A program made the translations under genes and the position numbers. The notes below the pieces were generated by a model, which had not been told where the DNA came from, searched no databases, and was given only the letters and a program-made list of their open reading frames with translations. From Desulfovibrio sp. UIB00 (GTDB lineage: Bacteria > Desulfobacterota > Desulfovibrionia > Desulfovibrionales > Desulfovibrionaceae): a stretch of DNA of 64,000 bases. Of the stretch, positions 34,439 through 43,514 are shown piece by piece (position 1 is the first letter of the stretch; every line of letters starts with the position of its first letter). The stretch spans positions 1 through 64,000 of the forward strand of contig NZ_JAETXJ010000009.1 of NCBI RefSeq assembly GCF_022508225.1, in the 5' to 3' direction.

Positions 34439-35332
34439 ATGGCAAGACATATTTTAAATATCAAAAGTCTTGGTGAAAAGGCGTCCTGGCTGCTGGTGCA
34501 GCAGGCATTGGGCATGCCGGAACCGAAGCTGCAAACAGACTTTATGGCGCAGCGCGTGGCCCTGCTGATGTTTTCGCAGCACTCCCTGCCTGAGAGGCTT
34601 TGCGTTTCCGCCGCTGTGCGGCAAATGGGCGGCAATGTCGTGTACGAGGGCAGCCGTGGCAGCTGGCGCAATGAAATGAACGATTATCAGGAACAGCTCC
34701 TGCCCGTTTTCAGCTACTACATTGACTGCATGTACATGTACGGCATGCCAGTGAGCGGGTGGGACATGGAGGCATCGTGCCTGCGCTTCCCGCTTATCAA
34801 TGCGGGCAGCCCGGATGCGCATCCGGCGCATGCGCTGGCCGACATCGCCTGCATGTTGCGCAATTCGCGCTATCTTGACGGCGTGACCTGCGGCTGGCTG
34901 GGCTGCGTCAACGGTACGCTGCATTCATTGATGGCGGCAACGGCATGGTTTCCCATTTCACTGCGTATTGCAGTGCCGTCCCGCGTGGATCCCGCGCCGC
35001 TCAAAGAAGCTGCGGAGCGCTACGGGTCGCGCATTACCATTGTGGATAGTGTGGAAGAGGCCGTGCGCGGCGTCAACTATGTTTTTGCGGGCTGCCGTAG
35101 CGGCCTGACGGACGAAGAACGCGAAAGCTGGCAGGTGACGCCGGAACTGCTCGCCAAGGCGGCGCATGACGCGCATCTTATGCTGAGTGCTTCGCCCATA
35201 GCGGCGATTCGTGTTGACGATTCCATTCTGGCCAGCAAGGCCTCACTGCTGGTGCAACAGGCAGAATACCGTTTGCGGGTTCACAAGCGCATGCTGCACT
35301 GGGTTTTTCTTGATAATGAAAGCGGGATCTAG
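34439..35332 (+). CDS. Divergent aspartate/ornithine carbamoyltransferase-like protein
   Basis: A 297-residue protein with the fold signature of ornithine carbamoyltransferases. ARHILNIKSLGEKASWLLV matches the OTC opening, VALLMFSQHSLPERLCVSAA stands where the carbamoyl-phosphate loop SxRTR should be, and DIACMLRNSRYLDGVTCGWLG aligns with the second-half substrate region. The STRT/SMRTR residues are replaced by SQHS, the usual HPxQ motif is HPAH, and the late HCLP motif is missing. It therefore probably lacks normal carbamoyl transfer and may bind an amino acid. GGAGG lies 5 bases before the ATG. It is followed after 3 bases by a ThrE-type exporter. Confidence 0.7.
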   Translation: MARHILNIKSLGEKASWLLVQQALGMPEPKLQTDFMAQRVALLMFSQHSLPERLCVSAAVRQMGGNVVYEGSRGSWRNEMNDYQEQLLPVFSYYIDCMYMYGMPVSGWDMEASCLRFPLINAGSPDAHPAHALADIACMLRNSRYLDGVTCGWLGCVNGTLHSLMAATAWFPISLRIAVPSRVDPAPLKEAAERYGSRITIVDSVEEAVRGVNYVFAGCRSGLTDEERESWQVTPELLAKAAHDAHLMLSASPIAAIRVDDSILASKASLLVQQAEYRLRVHKRMLHWVFLDNESGI

Positions 35333-35335
35333 TTT

Positions 35336-36238
35336 ATGGGTTTGCAAAACGGGCAGGGCGGTCTGAATACGCTGTCTGCATTGGCGGCGGATTCGACTGA
35401 GGCGGGCGGGGCAGAGGCCAGTACCGAGAAGGCCGATGCCGCTTGCGGAACAGAACATAACGTTCTGACTGCCAAAGAGCTTATTGAGTTCATACAGGTT
35501 TATGCTTCCACATTGCTTGCGGCGGGCGGGCAGACTTCACGAGTTGACCGCACCGCCTGCCGCATTGCACAGGCATATGGTTTTGAGGTGGAACTGGCCA
35601 TATTCCCCAAGCACCTCATGCTTTCGGTCATCAAGCCTGCCGAAGGGGGCATTCCGGCGGAGCGACGCACTGCGGTCAGCTCCATTGTGTCTGGCGCGCC
35701 CAATTTTCAGCGGGTGGCGGCGCTCAATGCCCTGAGCTGGAGCATTGCCGATGACAACCTCAGCCTTGCCAAGGCGCGCGAGCATTTCAGCGCAATCTGC
35801 GCGGTGCCCACGCTTAATTCCGGGTTGCTGCGCTTTCTTGTGGCCTGCGCCAATGCCGCCTTTTGCGGTTTGTTCAACGGCGACGCAGTGGCTATGGGGC
35901 TGGTTTTCTGCGCAACCTTTCTGGGCTTTTATCTGCGGCAAAAGTTGCTGCACTGGGGCCTTGACCTGAAGGTCACGTTTTTTCTCTGCTCGTTCGCTGC
36001 TTCTCTGGTGGCGTCGCTGGGCGTGCTGCTGCATCTGGGCAACACGCCGCAAACGGGCATGGCTGCAAGCGTGTTGTTTCTCATCCCCGGCATTCCCCTG
36101 ATCAACGCCATGCTGGATATTCTTGACGGGCATGTGCTCATGGGCGTTTCGCGGCTGATTCAGGCCAGTACGCTCATTATCTGCATTGCTCTGGGGCTGG
36201 CTACAACCATGCTGCTGATGGGGGTGGATTCGTTATGA
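35336..36238 (+). CDS. Threonine/serine exporter family protein, ThrE/YjjP-like large subunit
   Basis: A 300-residue protein of the DUF1212/ThrE N-part type. After a low-complexity start (about 40 residues), AKELIEFIQVYASTLLAAGG and TSRVDRTACRIAQAYGFEVE form the conserved cytoplasmic domain. Five membrane helices follow (from about residue 150), including FLIPGIPLINAMLDILDGH, the family's PGIP(L) motif. It forms a split exporter with the next gene (YjjP/YjjB layout), moving small amino acids or dicarboxylates outward. Its gene starts 3 bases after the carbamoyltransferase-like gene. Confidence 0.85.
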   Translation: MGLQNGQGGLNTLSALAADSTEAGGAEASTEKADAACGTEHNVLTAKELIEFIQVYASTLLAAGGQTSRVDRTACRIAQAYGFEVELAIFPKHLMLSVIKPAEGGIPAERRTAVSSIVSGAPNFQRVAALNALSWSIADDNLSLAKAREHFSAICAVPTLNSGLLRFLVACANAAFCGLFNGDAVAMGLVFCATFLGFYLRQKLLHWGLDLKVTFFLCSFAASLVASLGVLLHLGNTPQTGMAASVLFLIPGIPLINAMLDILDGHVLMGVSRLIQASTLIICIALGLATTMLLMGVDSL

Positions 36239-36744
36239 TGCTGGTTGACTGTCTTGCGGATGGCGCGCTCGCAGCTGTTGCCGCAGTTGGGTTTGCGGCC
36301 ATTTCGCGGCCCACCAAGCGGATTGCCGTCATGGCTGGCCTGCTTGCCGCCACAGGCCACATGAGCCGTTTTTTGCTGTTGCAGGCCGATATGGGGATTG
36401 CCAGCGCCTCGCTCTGCGCCGGGTTGATTATTTCCTTTTGCAGCATGCCCATTGCGCGCCGCTGCCATACCCCGGCGGAAATGTTTGTGTTCCCCGCGCT
36501 GCTGCCCATGATTCCCGGCATGTTCGCCTACAAGGCCATTCTGGCGACCTTGCAGTTTCTCAACACTGCCGGGACGCCTCAGGGCCAGACTGTACTTGTC
36601 AGCGTTGTCTACAACGGACTCACTGCATTTTTCATCATGTGCGCCCTGGCTATCGGGGCCATACTGCCTCTGCTCCTTTTCCACCGCGAAGCGCCGCTTG
36701 GGCGTACATTGCACAAGCTGAGCCAGGGGGGCAACGCGGTCTGA
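36235..36744 (+). CDS. Threonine/serine exporter family protein, YjjB-like small subunit
   Basis: A 169-residue membrane protein with about five helices, matching the ThrE C-part (DUF3815). ALAAVAAVGFAAISRPTKR is the first helix and loop; FVFPALLPMIPGMFAYKAIL is the conserved PMIPG element, the counterpart of PGIP in the partner. Its start overlaps the end of the large subunit gene by four bases (ATGA), giving coupled translation and a 1:1 ratio. Confidence 0.85.
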   Translation: MMLVDCLADGALAAVAAVGFAAISRPTKRIAVMAGLLAATGHMSRFLLLQADMGIASASLCAGLIISFCSMPIARRCHTPAEMFVFPALLPMIPGMFAYKAILATLQFLNTAGTPQGQTVLVSVVYNGLTAFFIMCALAIGAILPLLLFHREAPLGRTLHKLSQGGNAV

Positions 36745-36914
36745 ATCAGGCGCTTTGCCTTGGCAAGAACAGTGTTGCCGTGCTGCTCAGGGCAGGCATA
36801 AAGAGGACGGGAGCTGGTCTGGCGGAAGGATAGTGGGTGAGAAGGCGCTGGTCTGCTCTGATTTGGGCTGATTCTGGCAGATATGCGGCGATCAAAAATA
36901 CAGCCAAAAAATCA

Positions 36915-36951
36915 TGATCCTGATGTGCGAGTTCACGTCAGGATCTTTTTT
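36915..36951 (+). terminator. Rho-independent terminator of the carbamoyltransferase-exporter operon
   Basis: TGATCCTGATGTG and CACGTCAGGATC pair with a small mismatch around a CGAGTT loop, then TTTTTTGC. It lies 170 bases after the exporter, at the convergent boundary with the rhomboid gene. Confidence 0.8.
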
Positions 36952-36957
36952 GCTCAG

Positions 36958-37932
36958 TCAGTTGCGCATGGCGGCAAAGGCCCACCACCATGCAGCGGCG
37001 CAGATCAGGGCCGTGAGCGCCCCCGCCATCCATTGGTTCAACCTCTTACGGCAGTTCCGCACCTGACAGGCTTCAAGCGCGCCCAGCGCCAGCCCACAGC
37101 CAAGCCCGGCAAGATGCGCGGCATAGTCGGTATTTTCACCTTCAGTGCCGAGCATGGCCAGCAAGGCGGCTCCGGCAGCCACTGGCAGCATGGCCTTGCG
37201 TTTGCCTTGTTGCTGGCAGGCCATGTAGCCGGAAATAACCCCAATGCTGGCAAACAGCGCCGTGGAAAATCCCATGCTCAAAACCGGGTGGGGTCGCAAC
37301 AGCACGGTCAGGGCATTGCCCAGCGCGCCTCCCAGCAGCGTGAGCCACAAGGCTCTGCCAACGCCGGTCATACGGGCCAGCAGGGTCATAAATATAGCCC
37401 CAAAGGCCATGTTGCCGCAAAGGTGGGTAAGGCTGGCATGAAGGGTAAGGGCGGTGACGGTTCTGTACCATTCGTTGAAAACGCGAACCCGCACGGCGTC
37501 AAGAATGCCCGCGCTGCTCCACATGTCTGGCGGTGGCAGTACTGCGGGGACAGGCCACCAGCCCACGCGCCAGCCGTGCCAGAGAATGAGCGGCAGCAGC
37601 GCCAGTATTGTCATGTAGGCATGAGGAAAAACCCGCAGCGGCAGAGGCTGGGCAACTGGTGCGGCGTTCTCGCGTACAAAGTCCCCCAGTTCCATGAGGG
37701 CAATGTTTTCAAACAGCGCGGGCACATAAATGTATTCCCTGCCGTTCATCGGGACGGTCTGGTGCGGGATATTGCAGGCATTGAGCACAAGCAGCCATTC
37801 ACGAAAGCGTGCGTAGCCCGTGGTGCCTTGCAGGCTGGCAACCGGGCGCCAGTCGAGAGGCAGGCTGTTGGGCCTGCGGCGGGCGCGCCAGTGGCGCGAA
37901 AAGGCAAAAATTTTCGGTGGAATTGTGCGCAT
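36958..37932 (-). CDS. Rhomboid-family intramembrane serine protease
   Basis: A 324-residue protein. A cytoplasmic N-terminal part of about 100 residues is followed by seven membrane helices. HASLTHLCGNMAFGAIFM carries the HxxxN of helix 2, GFSTALFASIGVISGYMA carries the catalytic GxS, and YAAHLAGLGCGLALG carries the catalytic His of the final core helix. It should cut membrane proteins within the bilayer. The ATG at 37932 follows immediately after the rpmB terminator and has no clear ribosome site. Confidence 0.85.
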   Translation of the reverse strand: MRTIPPKIFAFSRHWRARRRPNSLPLDWRPVASLQGTTGYARFREWLLVLNACNIPHQTVPMNGREYIYVPALFENIALMELGDFVRENAAPVAQPLPLRVFPHAYMTILALLPLILWHGWRVGWWPVPAVLPPPDMWSSAGILDAVRVRVFNEWYRTVTALTLHASLTHLCGNMAFGAIFMTLLARMTGVGRALWLTLLGGALGNALTVLLRPHPVLSMGFSTALFASIGVISGYMACQQQGKRKAMLPVAAGAALLAMLGTEGENTDYAAHLAGLGCGLALGALEACQVRNCRKRLNQWMAGALTALICAAAWWWAFAAMRN

Positions 37933-37934
37933 AT

Positions 37935-37968
37935 GCAAAAAAGCCCCGGCAGAAACCTGTCGGGGCTG
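37935..37968 (-). terminator. Rho-independent terminator after rpmB
   Basis: On the minus strand AGCCCCGACAGG and a matching CTGCCGGGGCT (one mismatch) form a hairpin with a TTT loop, followed by TTTTTTGC. It overlaps the upstream edge of the rhomboid gene. Confidence 0.85.
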
Positions 37969-37989
37969 AAAGCTGCAAAAGAAGGTCAG

Positions 37990-38199
37990 TTAGGCCTGCT
38001 TACGCACCGTGGGCTTAACAACAACGCCAGAGCGAAGGCAACGGGTGCAGACGGAAAGGGTCCGCACGCTGCCGTCGGGGAACTGGTGACGCACGCGCTG
38101 CAAATTGGGATTGAAGCGACGCTTGGTCTTAATGTTGGAGTGGCTCACAAGATTGCCGACCTGGGGCTTTTTGCCGCAAAAGATGCATTCCTTGCTCAT
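37990..38199 (-). CDS. rpmB: 50S ribosomal protein L28
   Basis: A 69-residue L28. [20 protein letters not shown] and [14 protein letters not shown] contain two CxxC pairs, so this is the zinc-binding (C+) form, while [14 protein letters not shown] is the conserved rRNA-contact part. GGAGG lies 6 bases before the ATG at 38199; the open frame upstream is not coding. It stands alone with its own terminator. Confidence 0.95.
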   Translation of the reverse strand: MSKECIFCGKKPQVGNLVSHSNIKTKRRFNPNLQRVRHQFPDGSVRTLSVCTRCLRSGVVVKPTVRKQA

Positions 38200-38468
38200 A
38201 CATTCCTCCGTATATGCAAAAAAATAGTTCAATTCAAATGCGGCAAGAACAAAGCCCGCGCCGAAAAATGACAGCGTTGCATGTGGGCATAACCGCGCGA
38301 AAAGGTCATATAGCTCATGCAGCATGGAAAGGCAAGAAATTTTCTCAAAAAAAGGCGACTGCGCTTCAAGTGCGGGCTTGCCAGCCCGTCATTGAGCTGG
38401 AAAGACTTTAACACTCTGGAACAACGCAATTTTTCAAGCCAATCCGCAGGAGCAGGCTACTGTGCAAT

Positions 38469-38984
38469 TCAGAAGTAATCCCGGTGAGTACGCGCCCAGT
38501 CAGACGCGTCAAGCTCTCGCGGCTTTTTTACTTCGTCCTTGTGCCCAATGGCCACGAGGCAAAGTACGCCATAATGACCGGGAATGCCAAGTGTTTTTCT
38601 CACTTCAGCCTCGGCGGAAGCTGCGCCGTTGGTGCGCAGGCGCATCTGCACCCATGTGGAGCCAAGGCCCAGACGCTCCACTTCCAGTTGCACCAGAATG
38701 GCAACAATGGAGGCATTTTCAACCCATACGTCCGATTTGTCAGTATCGGCCACCACCGCCAGTACCAGAGGGGCAGTGCGCAGGGGCATGGTGCCGGAAT
38801 CGCGGCAATCTGCCAGCGCGGCAATAACAGCCTTGTCGCGTACGGCCACCAGCTCCACAGGGCGGGTATCCTTGGATGAAGGGGCCAACAGGCCGGCCAT
38901 AAGCAGTTTTTCCAGATGTTCATCGCTCACGGCTTGATCGGTGAATTTGCGTATGCTGCGGCGGTTGCTCAACAGTTCCAGCAT
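38469..38984 (-). CDS. Nitroreductase-family FMN oxidoreductase
   Basis: A 171-residue nitroreductase. NRRSIRKFTDQAVSDEHLEK is the FMN-binding opening, LLAPSSKDTRPVELVAVRD the next FMN contact, and VCLVAIGHKDEVKKPRELD the late PGY/G-x-K type segment (here read from VLCLVAIGHKDE). It uses NAD(P)H and FMN to reduce nitro compounds, quinones or enones. The start at 38984 has AAGGA 7 bases upstream. It stands alone. Confidence 0.83.
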   Translation of the reverse strand: MLELLSNRRSIRKFTDQAVSDEHLEKLLMAGLLAPSSKDTRPVELVAVRDKAVIAALADCRDSGTMPLRTAPLVLAVVADTDKSDVWVENASIVAILVQLEVERLGLGSTWVQMRLRTNGAASAEAEVRKTLGIPGHYGVLCLVAIGHKDEVKKPRELDASDWARTHRDYF

Positions 38985-39095
38985 GACTTTATCCTTTTGT
39001 GGCAGGTGCGGCATGGCGCCGCCGGCTGAAAAAAAAGCACGGGCGGCGGGCGCGGATATCCAATGGAAAAGGGGGCCTTGTGGCCCCCTGTAGCA

Positions 39096-42000
39096 TTACA
39101 TTCTTACTGAAACCGGCTGCTTGCCCTGTTCGCCCCCGGCGCCGATGGAGGGAGCTTTGGAGGTTGCCATTATGTATATTTCGTGCGGGTCAAGAATCAG
39201 GATGACCGAACCATCGCCCATGATGGTTGCGCCCGAAATACCCTTGAGATCGCCAAGGTATGCGCCAAGGGGTTTGATAACGATTTCCTGCCGTTCCAGA
39301 AGCCGATCGACCACAAGGCCCAGACGGCGGTCGTTGTCGTGGATGACAACCACGGAAAGCACATCTGGCAGAGGATCAGTGCGGGGCAGGCCCAGCATTT
39401 CTGAAAGCTCCACAACACCAAGCACTTCACCGCGCAGGGTTACGGCCTTGCGACCCTTCACATCCGTGAGGCGTTCGGCTTCAATCTTGGTGGTTTCAGA
39501 GACAGCATCAAGGGGGATGGCGTACATCTGTCCGGAAACATTGACCATAAGCGCATCAATGATAGCCAGGGTCAGGGGCAGACTCAAGGTGAAGCGCGTT
39601 CCCTTGCCAACCTCTGAATACGTGCTGACGCTGCCCTTGAGGTTCTTGATGTTGGTGCGCACCACGTCCATACCCACGCCACGGCCTGAAATATCAGTGA
39701 TTTTTTCAGCCGAGGAGAAACCGGGGGCAAAGATAAGCTCCAGCGATTCGCGGTCATCAAGTTGTGCGGCTTCCTCAGGGGTGATGACGCCCTTGCGGAT
39801 GGCAACTTCGCGCATTTTTGCGGGGTCAATGCCCTTGCCGTCGTCTTCGATTTCAATGGCGACAGAGTTGCCCTTGTGGAAGGCGCGCAATACGACCTTG
39901 CCCTTGGCGGGCTTGCCCGCAGCGAGGCGCTGGTCTTCTGGCTCAATACCGTGGTCAACAGAGTTACGGATAAGGTGGACAAGCGGATCGCCGATGACTT
40001 CAACAACGCTCTTGTCCAGTTCTGTTTCTTCACCTTCCATGACCAGATCCACTTCCTTGCCGCTTTTGCGCGAAAGGTCGCGCACCAGCCGGGGGAAGCG
40101 GGAAAAGACCGAAGAAACCGGCACCATGCGCACCTTCATGATGGTGTCTTGCAGATCGTCAGAAATGCGCGCCATGGCGTAGGTGGTTTCAGAAAGGCTC
40201 TGGGCGACCTGAGAAATATCCACGTCATGCCCGGTGTCTTCAAGCGAACGGGCGATGAGGGTGTACCTGTTACGGTTGATGATGAGTTCGCCAATAAGAT
40301 TCATCAGGTGATCAAGGCGTTCATGGTCAACTCGGATGGTGGACGAACCCTTGTGGTTCTCGGCAGCCGGGGCCGCAGCTTGCGCCGCAGGCTTTGCCGC
40401 AGCCGGAGCCGCTGGTTTGGCTGGTGCCGCAGGCTTGGCAGGTGCAGCGGGCTTGGCAGCTTGCGCCGCAGGTTTTGCGGGCGCAGCGGGCTTTGCCGCC
40501 GCAGGGGCGGCGGGTTTGGCAGGTTCGGCGGCGGGCTTGGGTGCCGGGGCCTCCTGCTTTGGGGCAGCCGGAGCCGCCGCAGGCGCGCTCTGTTCTGCTG
40601 TGCTGGCCGGGGCGGCCTGTTCTTTTTCGATCTTGGGTTCGGCTTCAGATGCAGCAGGCTTTTCGTCCGCTGGTGAGGCCGGGCTGGGAGCCGCAGCAGG
40701 CGCAGCAGCCGAGGGGGCGGCCTTGGCCGGGCCGTCCAGCGCAAGCTGGACCATGTCCTTGATGATGGAAACTTCCTGATCCAGCAGGTCAACCATCAAT
40801 TCAAAATCAATACCGCTGATGCGCCCCTGGTCCACTATGCCAGCCGTGCGCTCAGCGTAAACCTTGATGTCTTCAAATTCCATGAAGGCGCAGGCGTTCT
40901 TGACCGCAATCAGGCAGCGGTACAGGGCATCAATGGAATCTTTGTGGCTGCCGTCTTTCTTGAGTGTTTCCAGAGCGGCATGAATAATTTCAAACTGCTG
41001 GCGCACCGTGACGCGAAAGGCCTCGGTATCATCGTTTTCAGCGCCAACGGCAAAAAATGTCGGCGTGACCACTTCAACCGGAGCGTGGGATTCTGCGGCG
41101 GCAGGAGCTTCCTGCTCGCTGCCCTCCTGCTCTGCGTTTTCCTGGCTCTCGTCAGCTTCGTGGCTACCGTTGCCGTTCTGGCTGGCCTGAGCGTCAAGAA
41201 GTTCTTGCGGCAGGGAAATGGGACCGCCTGTCTGGGCTTCCTGAAGCTGCTTGACCACGGGAGAGATGTTGAAAGGCGTGGCTGAACCCGCTTCAATATT
41301 GATGCGCTGCACCAGAGCTTCCAGCACGTCAACCACGAGAAGCAAAAGGTCTATCAGCTCGTGGGTGGGCGTGATTTTGCCCTGGCGGACATTGTTGAGC
41401 AGGGTTTCTGCTTCGTGCGTGAGCGAATTCAGTTCGCTGTAGCCGATAATGCCGCTGTTGCCCTTCATGTTGTGGAAGAAACGGAAAATATCGTTGACCA
41501 GTTCATCTCGTCCAACGGGATTTTCTTCCAGATCCAGGAGGGAACTTGTGAGGTTTTCGATGGTGTCGTTGGACTCATCGATAAAATCTTTCAGGTGCCC
41601 TTCGCCAAAGGCGGTGAGGGTATACGTGGGCAGATCAGGCAGCGTCTGCACCCAATCCTTGCCAGACATGGCTGTAAACTCTGCTTCGTCTCCGGCTGTG
41701 GCGGCTGCGTCATCGTTGCTGCTTTCGCTATACGTTTCCGCAGCTTCATCCGCCGTGGGCAGTTCATCACTAATGGCAGGGTCTTCAACAACCGAGGCAG
41801 GTTCGACAATCTCTTCTTCTGGTTGCGGCTCTGCTTCAGGCTCAGCCGCCACAGGCTGCGGCGCTGTTTCGCCAGCCATGATGGCATCAATCTGAGCCAT
41901 GATGTGCCCAATCTCCACTTCGCCTTCGGCATTGGTGGATTCAAGATTGTCAATCATCTGGCGCAGGGCATCGGTGGATGCCAGAATGACATCCATGATC

Positions 42001-42263
42001 TCCGAGGTGACAACCATGGTGCCTTTGCGCAGTTCGTCCAGAATATTCTCAGACTTGTGCGCAAGCTGATTGATGCGGTTCAGCCCCAGAAAACCCGATG
42101 CGCCCTTGAGGGAGTGCATGGGCCGAAAGATATCATTCAGCAGAGCAAGATTGTCCGGCGCCTTCTCAAGCTCAAGAAGGTTAGGCTCGATGGTTTCGAG
42201 ATGTTCTTTGGCTTCCGCGATAAAATCGGCGAAAAGTTCCGGATCAAAAAATTCCTGGCTCAT
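39096..42263 (-). CDS. cheA: Chemotaxis histidine kinase CheA with multiple HPt domains
   Basis: A 1055-residue kinase. HPt 1 has its phospho-His at residue 50 (MHSLKGASGF), and HPt 2 at about residue 264 (FFHNMKGNSG). A third HPt-like helix bundle (about 420-520) has RCLIAVKNACAFM where the His should be, so it cannot be phosphorylated. A long Ala/Pro/Lys linker (about 530-660, repeats of PAKPA) follows. Then come the dimerisation/P3 part (DHERLDHLMNLIGELII), the ATP domain (HLIRNSVDHGIE, DDGKGIDP, GRGVGMDVV) and a CheW-like domain. It is the last gene of the operon and receives its receptors through CheW. Confidence 0.93.
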   Translation of the reverse strand: MSQEFFDPELFADFIAEAKEHLETIEPNLLELEKAPDNLALLNDIFRPMHSLKGASGFLGLNRINQLAHKSENILDELRKGTMVVTSEIMDVILASTDALRQMIDNLESTNAEGEVEIGHIMAQIDAIMAGETAPQPVAAEPEAEPQPEEEIVEPASVVEDPAISDELPTADEAAETYSESSNDDAAATAGDEAEFTAMSGKDWVQTLPDLPTYTLTAFGEGHLKDFIDESNDTIENLTSSLLDLEENPVGRDELVNDIFRFFHNMKGNSGIIGYSELNSLTHEAETLLNNVRQGKITPTHELIDLLLLVVDVLEALVQRINIEAGSATPFNISPVVKQLQEAQTGGPISLPQELLDAQASQNGNGSHEADESQENAEQEGSEQEAPAAAESHAPVEVVTPTFFAVGAENDDTEAFRVTVRQQFEIIHAALETLKKDGSHKDSIDALYRCLIAVKNACAFMEFEDIKVYAERTAGIVDQGRISGIDFELMVDLLDQEVSIIKDMVQLALDGPAKAAPSAAAPAAAPSPASPADEKPAASEAEPKIEKEQAAPASTAEQSAPAAAPAAPKQEAPAPKPAAEPAKPAAPAAAKPAAPAKPAAQAAKPAAPAKPAAPAKPAAPAAAKPAAQAAAPAAENHKGSSTIRVDHERLDHLMNLIGELIINRNRYTLIARSLEDTGHDVDISQVAQSLSETTYAMARISDDLQDTIMKVRMVPVSSVFSRFPRLVRDLSRKSGKEVDLVMEGEETELDKSVVEVIGDPLVHLIRNSVDHGIEPEDQRLAAGKPAKGKVVLRAFHKGNSVAIEIEDDGKGIDPAKMREVAIRKGVITPEEAAQLDDRESLELIFAPGFSSAEKITDISGRGVGMDVVRTNIKNLKGSVSTYSEVGKGTRFTLSLPLTLAIIDALMVNVSGQMYAIPLDAVSETTKIEAERLTDVKGRKAVTLRGEVLGVVELSEMLGLPRTDPLPDVLSVVVIHDNDRRLGLVVDRLLERQEIVIKPLGAYLGDLKGISGATIMGDGSVILILDPHEIYIMATSKAPSIGAGGEQGKQPVSVRM

Positions 42264-42332
42264 AACCTGTACCTTTATATGGCTGAAAGCACACTATTGT
42301 CCGAATTGGACACATACTGTCTTTCTTATCGG

Positions 42333-42701
42333 CTATCCCAGAAGCATCTTTATATTACGGACCATTTTTTCAGGCTGTGCCGGTTTTACCATATACAGGT
42401 TGGCGCCGAGGCTCATGCCGGTCTGGATGTCCTTTTCCTGCCCTTCGGTTGAAAGAACAATGATAGGAATATCCTTATAGGCATCCTGAGCGCGGATGGT
42501 CTTGATAAACGTGAAACCGTCCATGCGGGGCATGTTCACGTCCGAAACAATCAGGTCGACCGGCTCAAGGCTGTAAAGCTTTTCAATAGCGTCAAGGCCG
42601 TCCTCAGCGGTGCTTACCTTGAAGCCTTCGCCCTTGAGAACAAAGGCTACCAGGTTACGGATAGTCTTGGAGTCGTCTACGACCATAATATGTTTTTTCA
42701 T
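42333..42701 (-). CDS. cheY: CheY-like response regulator
   Basis: A 122-residue single receiver domain. VVDDSKTIRN holds the acidic pair, LIVSDVNMPRMDGF holds the phospho-Asp at about residue 52, IVLSTEG the Thr/Ser switch, and YMVKPAQPEKM the Lys. There is no output domain, so it should act on a partner protein, either the flagellar motor or another target. The start at 42701 has AGGATCACCT upstream. It lies between cheW and cheA. Confidence 0.92.
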   Translation of the reverse strand: MKKHIMVVDDSKTIRNLVAFVLKGEGFKVSTAEDGLDAIEKLYSLEPVDLIVSDVNMPRMDGFTFIKTIRAQDAYKDIPIIVLSTEGQEKDIQTGMSLGANLYMVKPAQPEKMVRNIKMLLG

Positions 42702-42812
42702 AGGTGATCCTGTCCGTCTGTTGTTGGCTGCCGTACAAAATTTCACCGAACTCTAGAGATTATTCAGACTATTGGCAAGTCGGAGCGTGTGCTATTTCAG
42801 CTGGGCAGACGA

Positions 42813-43514
42813 TCAGACTTCAATAAGTTTGTCGACAATCAGTTCCGGGTCGATAATTCCGTGGAGGCGCTCCTTGATATTGGCGAGGCCACACAGAAAA
42901 TCTGCCCCTTCGCCAAGTTGCGCCTCAATATTCCAGCTGATGCTGTCTTTTGAAACCATGTACATGGTGTGTATTTTGTCTATAATAAGGCCAAGCTGCA
43001 TATCTTCTGTGCCGCAAACGATGATAAAGCTTTTTTCGGTATAGCGCTTTGTCTGGTCTGTGGTCAGCAATGCATCCAGGTGAAGCAGTGGCGTAACCTT
43101 CCCGCGCAGATTGACAACGCCAGCAATAAAGGGCGGTGCCATGGGAAGCCGGGTCAGCGGCATGTAACGCAGTACCTCAACAATTACCGGTACTGGCAGC
43201 AAAAAAACCTGTTCGCGCACATAGAACGAAACCATCTGTACCTGTTCTTCTGCCGCAAGCCTTGTGCGCAATGAAGGCCGGGCGGTTTCCGCCTCTGCAT
43301 GCCCGGCATGATGAGCTGGGCGCGCATGGTCTTTTGCTTCTCCTGCTGCGCCAGCCATCACCTGCTCTGGTTCAAGCACCGGCATGGTCTGCAATGCATC
43401 GCTGCCCAGATATTTTTGCACAAAGGCCTGTTCCGCAGCGCTCAGCGTTGCGTCTGCCGCTTGCGGCACGGCCAGGCATTGGTCTGCAAAGTACTCTTCG
43501 GGCGTTTTTACCAT
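42813..43514 (-). CDS. cheW: CheW-domain coupling protein with an N-terminal extension
   Basis: A 233-residue protein. The C-terminal 150 residues are a CheW domain (VSFYVREQVFLLPVPVIVEVL, then AGVVNLRGKVTPLLHLDALL, joined parts, and IIVCGTEDMQLGLIID). The first 80 residues are an Ala/His-rich extension not found in simple CheW. It links receptors to CheA. Its start overlaps the parA stop by 7 bases. The extension could reach ParA or CheA; this is an inference. Confidence 0.88.
   Translation of the reverse strand: MVKTPEEYFADQCLAVPQAADATLSAAEQAFVQKYLGSDALQTMPVLEPEQVMAGAAGEAKDHARPAHHAGHAEAETARPSLRTRLAAEEQVQMVSFYVREQVFLLPVPVIVEVLRYMPLTRLPMAPPFIAGVVNLRGKVTPLLHLDALLTTDQTKRYTEKSFIIVCGTEDMQLGLIIDKIHTMYMVSKDSISWNIEAQLGEGADFLCGLANIKERLHGIIDPELIVDKLIEV

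Noticed and set aside
36883..38271. 462-codon plus-strand frame opposite the rhomboid and rpmB genes
   Set aside because: It covers two recognisable minus-strand genes and their terminator; the composition is that of an antisense frame.
40336..40779. Gly/Ala-rich plus-strand frames over the CheA linker
   Set aside because: They come from the repetitive PAKPA-coding sequence read on the other strand.
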